Positions 35,471 through 43,457 of a stretch of 64,000 nucleotides of DNA are shown here, piece by piece. Below the pieces are notes generated by a model, which saw only the letters and a list, made by a program, of their open reading frames with translations, searched no databases and was not told the origin of the DNA. The DNA is from Gemmatimonadota bacterium. Its GTDB lineage: Bacteria > Gemmatimonadota > Gemmatimonadetes > Longimicrobiales > Longimicrobiaceae. A program made the translations under genes and the position numbers. The stretch covers positions 25,207 to 89,206 of the forward strand of contig JAQBQD010000025.1 in the NCBI GenBank assembly GCA_028287185.1, given 5' to 3'. Positions within the stretch are counted from its first letter, which is position 1; each line of letters begins with the position of its first letter.

Positions 35471-35881
35471 GTGCCGAAGGTACGCGTCACGCGCCGGGTC
35501 CACTTCTCCGCCGCGCACCGGCTACACAACCCGGGGCTGTCGGACGAGGACAACCGCCGCACCTTCGGGCTGTGCAACAGCCCCAACTTCCACGGGCACA
35601 ACTACGAGCTGGACGTGACCGTGGAGGGCGAGCCCGACCCGGACACGGGCTACGTGGTGGACCTGGGGCACCTGCGCGCCGCCGCCGAGTCCGTCATCGG
35701 CGACCTGGACCACCGCAACCTGAACGTGGACGTCCCCTGGCTGGCCGGCGTGCTGCCCAGCACGGAGAACCTGGTGGTGGCCATCTGGGCCCGCCTGGCG
35801 CCGCTGGTGCCGCGGGGCCGCCTGGTGCGCCTGGTGCTGTGGGAGACGCCGCGCAACTACGCCGAGTACACGGGAGACTGA
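35471..35881 (+). CDS. 6-pyruvoyltetrahydropterin synthase (animal-type PTPS)
   Basis: A 136-residue PTPS/QueD-family enzyme. The zinc ligands are His in [10 protein letters not shown] and the pair in NFHGHNY; the catalytic Cys is in FGLCNSPN. The spacing and extra segment [20 protein letters not shown] and [15 protein letters not shown] resemble animal PTPS (LSDEEN...FGKCNNPN, LDHKNLDMDVPYF) more than short bacterial QueD, from memory of the human sequence. PTPS turns dihydroneopterin triphosphate into 6-pyruvoyltetrahydropterin. The GTG at 35471 follows GGAGGAG by about 6 bases. GTP cyclohydrolase I follows after 7 bases. Confidence 0.82.
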   Translation: MPKVRVTRRVHFSAAHRLHNPGLSDEDNRRTFGLCNSPNFHGHNYELDVTVEGEPDPDTGYVVDLGHLRAAAESVIGDLDHRNLNVDVPWLAGVLPSTENLVVAIWARLAPLVPRGRLVRLVLWETPRNYAEYTGD

Positions 35882-35888
35882 CCGCCAG

Positions 35889-36491
35889 ATGCCCGATCTC
35901 AAGAGCCCGGCCGAGCCCGCCTCGGCCGTCGAGCCCACGCCGTTCCAGCGGCTGATCCACACGATGCTCGCCGAGCTGGGCGAGGATCCCGACCGCGACG
36001 GGCTGCTGCGGACGCCCGAGCGGGTGGAGAAGAGCCTGCGCTGGCTCACGCGCGGCCACGAGCTGTCCGTGCGCGACGTGATCGGCGACGCGGTGTTCGA
36101 GGAGGACCACCACAACATGGTGATCGTGAAGGACATCGAGATGTACTCGATGTGCGAGCACCACATGCTGCCCTTCTTCGGGAAGGTGCACGTCGCCTAC
36201 ATCCCCAACGGCAAGATCGTGGGGCTCAGCAAGCTTCCGCGCGTGGTGGAGGTGTTCGCCCGCCGGCTGCAGGTGCAGGAGCGGCTCACGGAGCAGATCG
36301 CCTCGGCCATCCAGGAGGTGCTGCAGCCCCAGGGCGTGGGCGTCGTGATCGAGGCCGCGCACCTGTGCATGATGATGCGCGGCGTCGAGAAGCAGAACTC
36401 CAGGACCATCACCAGCGCCATGAAGGGCGTGTTCCTGGAGGACCTGCGCACCCGCGAGGAGTTCCTGCGGCTGTGCATGATGAACGGCTGA
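35889..36491 (+). CDS. folE: GTP cyclohydrolase I
   Basis: A 200-residue type I GTP cyclohydrolase. Zinc ligands are in [15 protein letters not shown] (Cys, His) and [14 protein letters not shown] (Cys); the HLCMMMRG and GLSKLPR signatures are complete. It makes 7,8-dihydroneopterin triphosphate, the entry to folate, queuosine and tetrahydrobiopterin-type cofactors. It sits between a PTPS gene and a sepiapterin-reductase-like SDR gene. Confidence 0.94.
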   Translation: MPDLKSPAEPASAVEPTPFQRLIHTMLAELGEDPDRDGLLRTPERVEKSLRWLTRGHELSVRDVIGDAVFEEDHHNMVIVKDIEMYSMCEHHMLPFFGKVHVAYIPNGKIVGLSKLPRVVEVFARRLQVQERLTEQIASAIQEVLQPQGVGVVIEAAHLCMMMRGVEKQNSRTITSAMKGVFLEDLRTREEFLRLCMMNG

Positions 36492-36519
36492 GCGGGCCGA
36501 CACGCAACGGGGCGGGGGG

Positions 36520-37236
36520 ATGGCGGACGAGATGAAAGGCAGGACGGTGCTGGTGACGGGCGCCTCGCGCGGGATCGGGCTGGCCGTTGCGAGGCAGATG
36601 GCGGCGGCCGGGGCATGGGTGGGCATGGTGGCGCGCGGCGCGGCCGAGCTGTCCCGCGCCGCCTCCGACGCGGGCGGCCACGCCATCCCCGCGGACGTGT
36701 CCACGCCCGAGGGCGTGCACGCCCTGGCCGGCTACGTGACGGAGCTGCTGGGCGACGCGCCCGACGTGCTGGTCGCCTCGGCCGGCGCCTTCTCGCTCGC
36801 GCCGCTGGCGGAGACGGAGCCCGCGGACTTCGACCGCCAGCTGGCGGTGAACCTGCGCGGGCCCTTCCTGCTGGTGCGCGCCTTCCTCCCCGCCATGCTC
36901 GCGCGGCGCGACGGGCTCGTCATCCACCTCGGCTCCGTCGCCGGGCGCTCGGCCTTTCCCCGCAACGGCGCCTACTCCGCCAGCAAGTTCGGCCTGCGCG
37001 GCATGCACGAGGTGCTGCTGGAGGAGCTGCGCGGCACCGGCGTGCGGGCCACGCTCGTGGAGCCCGCCGCCACCGACACCCCGCTGTGGGACCCGCTGGA
37101 CCCGGACTCCGACCCCGGGCTTCCCCCGCGCGCCGCGATGCTCCGTCCCGACGACGTGGCCCGCGTGGTGCTCTTCGCCGCCCAGCAGCCGCGGCACGTC
37201 TCGATCCCCGTGGTCGCCGTGCAGGCGGCCGGGTGA
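36520..37236 (+). CDS. Short-chain dehydrogenase/reductase (sepiapterin-reductase candidate)
   Basis: A 238-residue classical SDR. Cofactor motif TGASRGIGLAVA near residue 13, NxAG-like region VLVASAGAF (Asn replaced by Ala-Ser), catalytic Ser in LGSVAGRSA and YSASK near residue 150. Alone it would be called FabG-like. Its place between folE/PTPS and a second PTPS-family gene suggests it reduces the PTPS product, as sepiapterin reductase does; this is inference from context. The stop is 4 bases before the next gene. Confidence 0.7.
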   Translation: MADEMKGRTVLVTGASRGIGLAVARQMAAAGAWVGMVARGAAELSRAASDAGGHAIPADVSTPEGVHALAGYVTELLGDAPDVLVASAGAFSLAPLAETEPADFDRQLAVNLRGPFLLVRAFLPAMLARRDGLVIHLGSVAGRSAFPRNGAYSASKFGLRGMHEVLLEELRGTGVRATLVEPAATDTPLWDPLDPDSDPGLPPRAAMLRPDDVARVVLFAAQQPRHVSIPVVAVQAAG

Positions 37237-37240
37237 GGCC

Positions 37241-37627
37241 ATGTTCCTGATCAACGTCAAGGCGCACTACGACTCCGCCCACTTCCTGCGCAACTACCGC
37301 GGCAAGTGCGAGAACCTGCACGGCCACCGCTACGTGGTGGAGGCCGCGCTGGCCTTCGACGACGTGGGCCCCGGCGGCATGGCCTACGACTTCACCGAGG
37401 CCAAGCGGCACCTGCGGGCCGTCGCCGGGCACCTGGACCACCAGAACATCAACGACCTGCCCCCGTTCGACGAGATCGAGCCCAGCGCCGAGAACCAGGC
37501 GCGCTGGATCTTCGGGCAGATGAAGGAGCGGCTGGCCGAGATGGGCCCCCACCTGGCGTACGTGCGCGTGTGGGAGACGCCGAACCAGTGGGCCCAGTGG
37601 TCCGAGCGCCCCGTCTGGACGGGCTGA
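37241..37627 (+). CDS. queD: 6-carboxytetrahydropterin synthase (QueD-like)
   Basis: A 128-residue PTPS/QueD-family enzyme. The zinc ligands are His in YDSAHFL and the pair in ENLHGHRY, the catalytic Cys is in GKCENLHGH and the Glu near the end is in VRVWETPNQW. Its short form resembles bacterial QueD, which makes 6-carboxy-tetrahydropterin on the way to queuosine. Tgt and QueA are also in the window. It differs clearly from the animal-type PTPS at 35471, so the two probably make different pterins. Confidence 0.8.
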   Translation: MFLINVKAHYDSAHFLRNYRGKCENLHGHRYVVEAALAFDDVGPGGMAYDFTEAKRHLRAVAGHLDHQNINDLPPFDEIEPSAENQARWIFGQMKERLAEMGPHLAYVRVWETPNQWAQWSERPVWTG

Positions 37628-37635
37628 ACCGCGCG

Positions 37636-38253
37636 ATGCACATCCTGCTGACGGACCGCCTGGCCTGCCCCCGCTGCGGGCCTGCCTTCGGCCTCATCCT
37701 GCTCGCCGACCGCATCGACGATCGGCGCGTGCTGGACGGGCGCCTGGGCTGCGCCAACTGCCGCGAGCAGTACCCCGTCGCCGGCGGCTCCGCGGACCTG
37801 CGGACGGGGCCTTCGGCCGCGGAGCCGGATGGGCCGGCCGACGGAGGCCAGGAGGCGGCGGTGCGGATCGCGGCGCTCGTCGGGCTGGCGGACAACCCGG
37901 GCCCGGTGCTGATCGCGGGGCCCGGTGCGGAGCTTGCACCGGCCGTCGCCGCGCTCGTCGCGGGGCCGGAGATCGTCGCCCTCACGGCGCGGCCGTCGGT
38001 GGGGGTGGAGACGCCGGGCGTCAGCCGGCTCGCCGCCGGGCCCGCGATCCCGTTCCAGGACCGGACGCTGCGCGGCGTGGCGCTGACCGGCGGGGCGGAC
38101 CGCGCACTGCTGGCCGAGGCGGTGCGGGTGCTGGTGCCCGGCTCGCGGCTGGTGGTGGACCCCGCGTCCCCATCGACGGCGGACGAGGTGCGGGCGCTGG
38201 GCGCGGAGGTGCTGCTGGACCAGGCCGGCGCGGTGGTCGCGGCGGTGCGCTGA
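37636..38253 (+). CDS. Trm112-like zinc protein with degenerate methyltransferase-like domain
   Basis: A 205-residue protein. The N-terminal 50 residues form a Trm112p/YcaR-like zinc ribbon with CPRCG and CANC pairs and QYPVAGG after it. The rest resembles the second half of a SAM methyltransferase (LIAGPGAELAPAV, IPFQDRTLRGVALTG, ALLAEAVRVLVPGSRLVV) but lacks the motif-I GxGxG with acidic partner. It may be a non-catalytic partner of another methyltransferase. Starts 8 bases after queD. Confidence 0.6.
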   Translation: MHILLTDRLACPRCGPAFGLILLADRIDDRRVLDGRLGCANCREQYPVAGGSADLRTGPSAAEPDGPADGGQEAAVRIAALVGLADNPGPVLIAGPGAELAPAVAALVAGPEIVALTARPSVGVETPGVSRLAAGPAIPFQDRTLRGVALTGGADRALLAEAVRVLVPGSRLVVDPASPSTADEVRALGAEVLLDQAGAVVAAVR

Positions 38254-38419
38254 CGCCCGTCCGCGCGTCCGTTGGGGGAGTCCCACCCCCGCTCGGATGC
38301 ATTGCGCAACCCGCCGCGGCGCGGGTAACTTTGGCCGGCCGGCGGATGCGCTCCCACGCGCTCCGGCGGCCCGGCCCGGCGACCTCACGAACGACCGAAT
38401 CCCTTCCGTTTCTCGATAC

Positions 38420-38875
38420 ATGTCCTGGTTCAAGAAGCTCCTCGGTGGAGAGTCGGACTCGTCCGACCGCCAGACCGACTACTACGAGGAAGGGACCGTC
38501 CTGCTGCACCAGGAGAAGTTCCACGAGGCGCTCACCTCGTTCCGCCTGGCGCTGCGCGAGAACCCCAGCGACACCGACGTGCTGCAGCAGATCGCCGTCA
38601 CCTACACGCGCATCGGGATGACGGACGAGGCGGTGAAGACGTACCGCCGCGTGCTGGAGATCAAGCCCCACGCCTCGGGCGCGCTGTACGGCCTGGCCTT
38701 CCTGCTTCTCCAGCAGGGCCACACGGACGACGCCGTGGCGCATCTGCGCTCGTTCCTCGCCCGCCCGCCGTCCACCGCCACGGCGCAGCGCCACGTGCAG
38801 CACGCACGGCAGACGCTGGCCGAGCTCACCGGCGAGGGCGAGGCGTCGGCCGACTATCCGCCCACGCTTCCGTAG
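38420..38875 (+). CDS. TPR-repeat protein
   Basis: A 151-residue protein starting MSWFKKLLGG, with three tetratricopeptide units from about residue 25: YYEEGTVLLHQEKFHEALTSF, a second at DVLQQIAVTYTRIGMTDEAVKTY and a third at ALYGLAFLLLQQGHTDDAVAHL. TPRs mediate protein contacts; the partner is unknown. No signal peptide. A second TPR protein lies at 39173. Confidence 0.8.
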   Translation: MSWFKKLLGGESDSSDRQTDYYEEGTVLLHQEKFHEALTSFRLALRENPSDTDVLQQIAVTYTRIGMTDEAVKTYRRVLEIKPHASGALYGLAFLLLQQGHTDDAVAHLRSFLARPPSTATAQRHVQHARQTLAELTGEGEASADYPPTLP

Positions 38876-38912
38876 GGCCATTGCCGTCCAGCCGGCTGCG
38901 GACGGTCCCGTC

Positions 38913-39136
38913 GTGGTCGTGGTCGTGAGCACGGTGCCGGATGCCGAAACCGGCGTCCGCATCGCACGGACGCTGGTGGGTGAAGACGCGGGGCGGGCGC
39001 GTGCCCGGGCCGCCGGCGCGCCTGGCCCGGCCGCACCCGTACGAGGTGCCCACGGCGCTGGCCCTGCTGGTGCAGGATGGGCTGCCCGCCTACAGCCGGT
39101 GGGTGATGGAAACGACCGGAGCGGCCCGGAACTCCC
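38913..39136 (+). pseudogene. cutA: Decayed cutA (divalent-cation tolerance protein) remnant
   Basis: Two frames each hold part of a CutA protein. The frame starting at 38913 reads MVVVVSTVPDAETGVRIARTLVGE, the normal N-terminus. A second frame, from about 38980, reads VKTRGGRVPGPPARLARPHP followed by YEVPTALALLVQDGLPAYSRW and VMETT, the normal C-terminal half. The roughly 30 residues between (the ACVN and YRW region in intact CutA) are absent and the frames do not match, so an internal deletion with frameshift has destroyed the gene, unless the assembly is wrong here. Confidence 0.65.
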
Positions 39137-39172
39137 GTGACGCCGACCCAATCCGCGCAACCGAGACCCCGC

Positions 39173-39802
39173 ATGCCCCGCAAGCCGCAGCCGAAGGACG
39201 ACGCCCACGCCCCCCACGACGGAGCCCACGCTGGCGCCGACGGCGGGACGCCCGCGCCCGAGGCTGCCGCCCTCGCCGAGGCCGACGGCCAGCTCCGCGC
39301 CCGCTTCGACCGCGCCGAGTCGCTGGTGGCGCAGGGCTCGCTGGCGGACGCGGCGGAGGCCTTCGCGGGCGTCCTGGCCGCGCAGCCGGAGCACGTGCGG
39401 GCGCTGCTGGGCCTGGGTGGGGTGCTGGCCGCGCAGGGCAAGTTCGACGCGGCCGAGAAGGAGATGCGCAAGGCGTTGCGCCTGGCCCCGGACGATCCCG
39501 AGGTGAACCACCAGCTCGGCGCCATCCTGTACAAGCGCGGCGTCTACGCGGCGGCCGCCACGACGCTGCGGCGTGCGGTGGAGCTTGATCCGCGGGCCGC
39601 CGGCGCGTACGTCATCCTGGGCGAGGCGCTGAACCAGATGGCCGAGTCGGACCAGGCCATCGAGGTGCTCGAGGCCGCCGTCCGCATCTCGCCGGAGAGC
39701 GGCAAGGCCTACTACGCCATGGGCATCGCGTACGACCGAAAGGGCAACTTCGACCGCGCGGCCGAGATGTACCGCCTGTCCCGCGAGGTCGGCCTGCGCT
39801 GA
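39173..39802 (+). CDS. TPR-repeat protein
   Basis: A 209-residue protein. After a charged, His/Ala/Asp-rich N-terminal 45 residues come about five TPR units: DRAESLVAQGSLADAAEAFAG, ALLGLGGVLAAQGKFDAAEKEM, NHQLGAILYKRGVYAAAATTL, AYVILGEALNQMAESDQAIEVL and AYYAMGIAYDRKGNFDRAAEMY. It is probably a scaffold; partners unknown. The ATG at 39173 is preferred; a GTG at 39137 would overlap the cutA remnant. Confidence 0.78.
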   Translation: MPRKPQPKDDAHAPHDGAHAGADGGTPAPEAAALAEADGQLRARFDRAESLVAQGSLADAAEAFAGVLAAQPEHVRALLGLGGVLAAQGKFDAAEKEMRKALRLAPDDPEVNHQLGAILYKRGVYAAAATTLRRAVELDPRAAGAYVILGEALNQMAESDQAIEVLEAAVRISPESGKAYYAMGIAYDRKGNFDRAAEMYRLSREVGLR

Positions 39803-40019
39803 GGGCACGCGCCCCGAGCCCCACCCGCGCCCCGTGCCCGCCGGCTGCCCCCCGGCGGGCACGTCGTCTTCCGGCCCGGTCGATCGGTTGGGCGATCGAC
39901 CACCCGGCGTCACACCGGGTCCATCGTCGACCCGTACGGGGCAGGAATTCGTCCGTCGATTCGGTCGCCGGAGATGCGCCGGTCGATCTGCCGAGCGCGT
40001 TGTAGACACCATCCACCGA

Positions 40020-40862
40020 GTGCCGTTGATCCGCACCGCTGATCATCCGATCACCGAGCCCGAACGGCTCGCCGAAGACCTGTCCCTCGCTCTCCGCGCC
40101 GTGAGCGACGCGGGGCGGGCGCTGCTGCCCGCCTTCCATGCGGGGCAGGAGGTGCGCTACAAGGGGCCCGGACAGCCGGTGACGGACGCCGACCTGATGG
40201 CGGACCGCATGCTGCGCGACGCGCTCATGGGCGCGCGGCCGGACTACGGGTGGCTGTCGGAGGAGACGAAGGACTCGCCGGAGCGGCTGGCGCGGTCGCG
40301 GGTGTGGGTGGTGGACCCCATTGACGGCACCAACTCGTTCGTGAAGGGCATCCCCGAGTGGACGGTGTGCGTCGGGCTGGCGGTCGATGGGCGGGCGGTG
40401 CTGGGCGTCGTCTACAATCCGGCGACGGCGGAGATGTTCCACGCCGCGCGGGGCATGGGCGCCTTCCTGAACGGCCTGCCCATCCACGTGTCGGCCGGCG
40501 AGCGGGACGGCGCTCCCGTGGCCTGGGCCTCGCGCTCCGAGATGCGGCGCGGCGAGTTCGACTCGTTCGACGGCTGGCGGATCACGCCACTGGGCAGCGC
40601 CGCGTACAAGATGGTGAAGGTGGCGGACGCCGCCGGCGACGTCTTCGTCTCCCGCGGCCCCAAGAGCGAGTGGGACCTGTGCGGCGCCCAGGTGATCGTG
40701 GAGGAAGCCGGCGGCCAGGTCACGGACGCCCGCGGTCGCCCCCTCACCTACAACCGCCCCGACCCCAACATCGACGGAGTCGCCGCCACGAACCGAACCC
40801 TGCACGCCCGCCTCCTGGCCCACGTCGCCACGCTCCCGGGGGGGACTACGTCGGCAGGCTGA
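40020..40862 (+). CDS. Inositol-monophosphatase-family phosphatase
   Basis: A 280-residue enzyme of the IMPase/CysQ/HisN superfamily. Metal sites are GWLSEET, VWVVDPIDGTNSFVKGI (the DPIDGT signature) and SEWDLCGAQVIVEEAGGQV. The family dephosphorylates inositol phosphate, 3'-phosphoadenosine phosphate, histidinol phosphate or fructose-1,6-bisphosphate. DGTNSFVKGIPEW is closest to IMPase/HisN types. Start GTG at 40020; a TTG at 40026 is possible. It stands alone. Confidence 0.85.
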   Translation: MPLIRTADHPITEPERLAEDLSLALRAVSDAGRALLPAFHAGQEVRYKGPGQPVTDADLMADRMLRDALMGARPDYGWLSEETKDSPERLARSRVWVVDPIDGTNSFVKGIPEWTVCVGLAVDGRAVLGVVYNPATAEMFHAARGMGAFLNGLPIHVSAGERDGAPVAWASRSEMRRGEFDSFDGWRITPLGSAAYKMVKVADAAGDVFVSRGPKSEWDLCGAQVIVEEAGGQVTDARGRPLTYNRPDPNIDGVAATNRTLHARLLAHVATLPGGTTSAG

Positions 40863-41171
40863 CCTCCTTTCTTCGCGGGGGAGCGGACGCCCTCAACGCT
40901 CCTCGCCGCACGACCCCGCGAACCGCGCACCTGGGCCTTCCACCGCACCGAAGCCGGTCGCCTGCGAAGGTAGACTTTGCGTTCCTGTCGTTGAGAGTTC
41001 ATCCGCCCGCGTCGGCGGAGGCCACCCACCGACCGTTCGCGCGGCTCGATGTCGCCCCCGAACCACCCGGGTCCGTTGAAAGCGCGGGGACGATGGCTTA
41101 TCTTCCCGGGCTGTCGAACCATGCGCGCTCCCCCTGCATGACCACCCGAACGACTTTCGCGGAGGTGCCCC
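40863..41171. other. Intergenic region with degenerate hairpin element copy 3
   Basis: 309 bases without a gene. At 40959-41010 a CGCCTGCGAAGGTAGAC stretch, then GTTCCTGTCGTTGAG and AGTTCATCCGCCCG, parallels the element at 10883-10933; the last 14 bases are identical, but the hairpin has lost pairing. The yebC promoter presumably lies between here and 41171. Confidence 0.4.
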
Positions 41172-41915
41172 GTGGCAGGGCATAGCAAATGGAAGCAGAT
41201 CAAGCGCAAGAAGGCCATCACCGACAACAAGCGCGCCGCCAACTGGACCAAGCTGATCCGCGAGATCACGGTCGCGGCGCGCGCGGGCGGCGGTGACCCC
41301 GGGGGCAACCCCCGCCTGCGCCTGGCGATCGACACGGCCAAGGCCGCCAACATGCCCAACGAGAACATCGACCGGGGCGTCAAGAAGGGCACGGGCGAGC
41401 TGGAGGGCGTGAACTACGAGGAGATCACGTACGAGGCGTACGGGCCCGCGGGCGTCGCCATCATGATCGACGCGCTGACGGACAACGCCAACCGCACCGT
41501 GGCCGACATCCGCAAGATCCTGTCGCGCAACGGCGGCAACCTGGGCACCGCCGGCTCGGTCGCGTGGATGTTCGACCGCCGCGGCCAGATCGTGCTGGAC
41601 GGCGAGCGCCATGACGAGGGCGCGGTGATGGAGGCCGCGCTGGAGGCCGGTGCGCTGGACATGGAGAGCGAGGAGGGCAGCTTCACCGTGCTCACCGAGG
41701 TCGCCGACTTCCACGCCGTGCAGGACGCCCTGCGCGCCCAGAAGCTGGAGTGGGAGGACGCCGAGCTGGCCATGGTGCCCAAGAACACCGTGCGCGTGGA
41801 AGGTCCCGACGCCGACAAGCTGGTGAAGCTGCTGGACCTGCTGGAGGAGCTGGACGACGTGCAGAAGGTGTACTCCAACGCCGACGTGGATGAGGACAGC
41901 CTCACCGACGACTGA
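41172..41915 (+). CDS. yebC: YebC/TACO1-family protein
   Basis: A 247-residue YebC/PmpR protein. It opens with the family signature MAGHSKWKQIKRKKAITDNK, followed by RLRLAIDTAKAANMPNENID and ITYEAYGPAGVAIMIDALTDN. YebC proteins bind DNA or act in translation of proline-rich stretches. It is just upstream of ruvC-ruvA, an arrangement common in many bacteria. Starts with GTG. Confidence 0.94.
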   Translation: MAGHSKWKQIKRKKAITDNKRAANWTKLIREITVAARAGGGDPGGNPRLRLAIDTAKAANMPNENIDRGVKKGTGELEGVNYEEITYEAYGPAGVAIMIDALTDNANRTVADIRKILSRNGGNLGTAGSVAWMFDRRGQIVLDGERHDEGAVMEAALEAGALDMESEEGSFTVLTEVADFHAVQDALRAQKLEWEDAELAMVPKNTVRVEGPDADKLVKLLDLLEELDDVQKVYSNADVDEDSLTDD

Positions 41916-41945
41916 CGCGTCCACCGTGCGGACGGCGGGCGGCCG

Positions 41946-42524
41946 GTGATCGGACGCCCGCCGCCGGCCGCGCTGCCCGACGCGGTGGTGCTGGGGGTGG
42001 ACCCCGGCACCGCCGTCACGGGATACGGCGTCGTCGCCCGCACCGGCGGCGGCGCCGTGTCGCTGGTGGAGTGCGGCGTGATCCGCACCTCGCCGAAGGC
42101 CCCGCTGGCGGAGCGGCTGCTGGAGATCCACGAGGGCGTGGCCGAGGTCATCCGCCGCACGCACCCGGACAGCATGGCGGTGGAAGGCGTCTTCTACAGC
42201 AAGAACGCCCGCTCGTCGCTCGTCCTGGGCCACGCGCGCGGCGTCATCCTGCTGGCCGGCGCCGTCGCCGGGCTCAAGGTGGCCGAGTACCCGCCGGCGG
42301 AGATCAAGACGGCGGTCGTCGGAACCGGCGCCGCCACGAAGGACCAGGTGGGGTTCATGGTGGCGAAGCTGCTGCGGTTGAAGGAGGCGCCGCGCCCCGC
42401 CGACGCGGCGGACGGCGTCGCCATCGCGCTCTGCCACTGCTTCCGCGGCTTCGGGCCGGCGGCGCCTCCGCCGCTGCGCCTGTCCATCCCCATCCCCGCC
42501 ATCCCCCGCAAGGACCGTCCGTGA
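41946..42524 (+). CDS. ruvC: Holliday-junction resolvase RuvC
   Basis: A 192-residue RuvC. The RNase-H-like active site has Asp in VLGVDPGTAVTGYG, Glu in SMAVEGVFYSKN and the two late Asp residues in RPADAADGVAIALCH. It cleaves Holliday junctions with RuvAB. The GTG start lies 30 bases after yebC; the stop overlaps ruvA by four bases. Confidence 0.94.
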   Translation: MIGRPPPAALPDAVVLGVDPGTAVTGYGVVARTGGGAVSLVECGVIRTSPKAPLAERLLEIHEGVAEVIRRTHPDSMAVEGVFYSKNARSSLVLGHARGVILLAGAVAGLKVAEYPPAEIKTAVVGTGAATKDQVGFMVAKLLRLKEAPRPADAADGVAIALCHCFRGFGPAAPPPLRLSIPIPAIPRKDRP

Positions 42525-43108
42525 TCTCACGCATCCGCGGCGAGCTGATCGTCCGCGACCTGGAGCGGGTGGAGGTGATGACGGAGGGCGGCCTGGGATA
42601 CGAGCTGTTCATCCCCACCACCGTCTACGAGCGCCTGCCGAAGCTGGGCGAGCAGGTGGCGCTGCGCGTCTTCCACGTGATCCGCGAGGACTCGCAGACG
42701 CTGTACGGCTTCATGGACGGCACCGAGCGCACCGTATTCCAGCGCCTGCTGGGCGCCAACGGCGTGGGGCCCAAGCTGGCGCTCGCCATGATGTCGTCGC
42801 TGTCGGCCGAGGCGCTGGTGCGCGCCGTCCGCGACCGCAACGTGGCCGCGCTGACGGCCGTGAGCGGGGTGGGGAAGAAGACCGCCGAGCGCCTGGTGGT
42901 GGACCTGTCGGGCAAGCTGGACGACGTCGCCTTCGCGCCCAGCGGCGTGGGCTCGCGCGTCCCGGGCATGGAGGAAGCCCTCCGCGCCCTCTCCGCGCTC
43001 GGCCTCTCCACCGCCGAGGCCGACCGCGCCGTCCGCGCCGTGATCCTGGAGCAGGGCCCGCTCCCCGCCCCCGACCTGATCCGCGCCGCCCTCGCTCGGC
43101 TGAAATAG
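42521..43108 (+). CDS. ruvA: Holliday-junction branch-migration protein RuvA
   Basis: A 195-residue RuvA. N-terminal OB-fold begins ISRIRGELIVRD, with YELFIPTTVYERLP; helix-hairpin-helix motifs FQRLLGANGVGPKLALAMM and LTAVSGVGKKTAERLVVDL; a C-terminal domain III after residue 150. It binds four-way junctions as a tetramer and loads RuvB. Start GTG overlaps the ruvC stop. Confidence 0.94.
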   Translation: MISRIRGELIVRDLERVEVMTEGGLGYELFIPTTVYERLPKLGEQVALRVFHVIREDSQTLYGFMDGTERTVFQRLLGANGVGPKLALAMMSSLSAEALVRAVRDRNVAALTAVSGVGKKTAERLVVDLSGKLDDVAFAPSGVGSRVPGMEEALRALSALGLSTAEADRAVRAVILEQGPLPAPDLIRAALARLK

Positions 43109-43457
43109 GTCGTCGGCTCCACATCGAACCCCGACCGCGCCGAACCTCCAACGGCGCCGCCGGGTGGGCCACTCGAAAGTGCGATCGCAGCTCCAGCAAG
43201 GGGCTTTCTCCCCCTTGGCCGTTGGTCCCGGATGAACTGCCGCGCGCGCGACCGCCCACGCTTCGGCCGACCGGTTCCGGGGGCGAACCGCCGGCCGCAG
43301 TGGGTGTATCGACCGAACAAAAGCCGCACTAGATTCCATGTGCGCGGAGACGGCTCGCGTTGATCGCAATCCGATCCACCGTACCGCCTCCCCAGGTTCC
43401 GACCAGACGCAGCAAGCGTTCGCCCCACTCACTGAACCGGCGGAGCAGGTGGCCGAC
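43109..43457. other. Intergenic region ruvA/ruvB
   Basis: About 350 bases separate ruvA and ruvB. No gene is supported. A 40-codon in-frame extension of ruvB (from an ATG at 43338) crosses part of it but lacks RuvB similarity. The gap suggests that ruvB may have its own promoter. Confidence 0.4.

Noticed and set aside
38941..39588. Rightward 215-codon open frame
   Set aside because: Only its first part resembles CutA, as part of the pseudogene; the rest is an out-of-frame reading of the TPR gene.
43338..43457. N-terminal 40-residue extension of RuvB
   Set aside because: Not similar to RuvB; ATG at 43458 gives the normal length.
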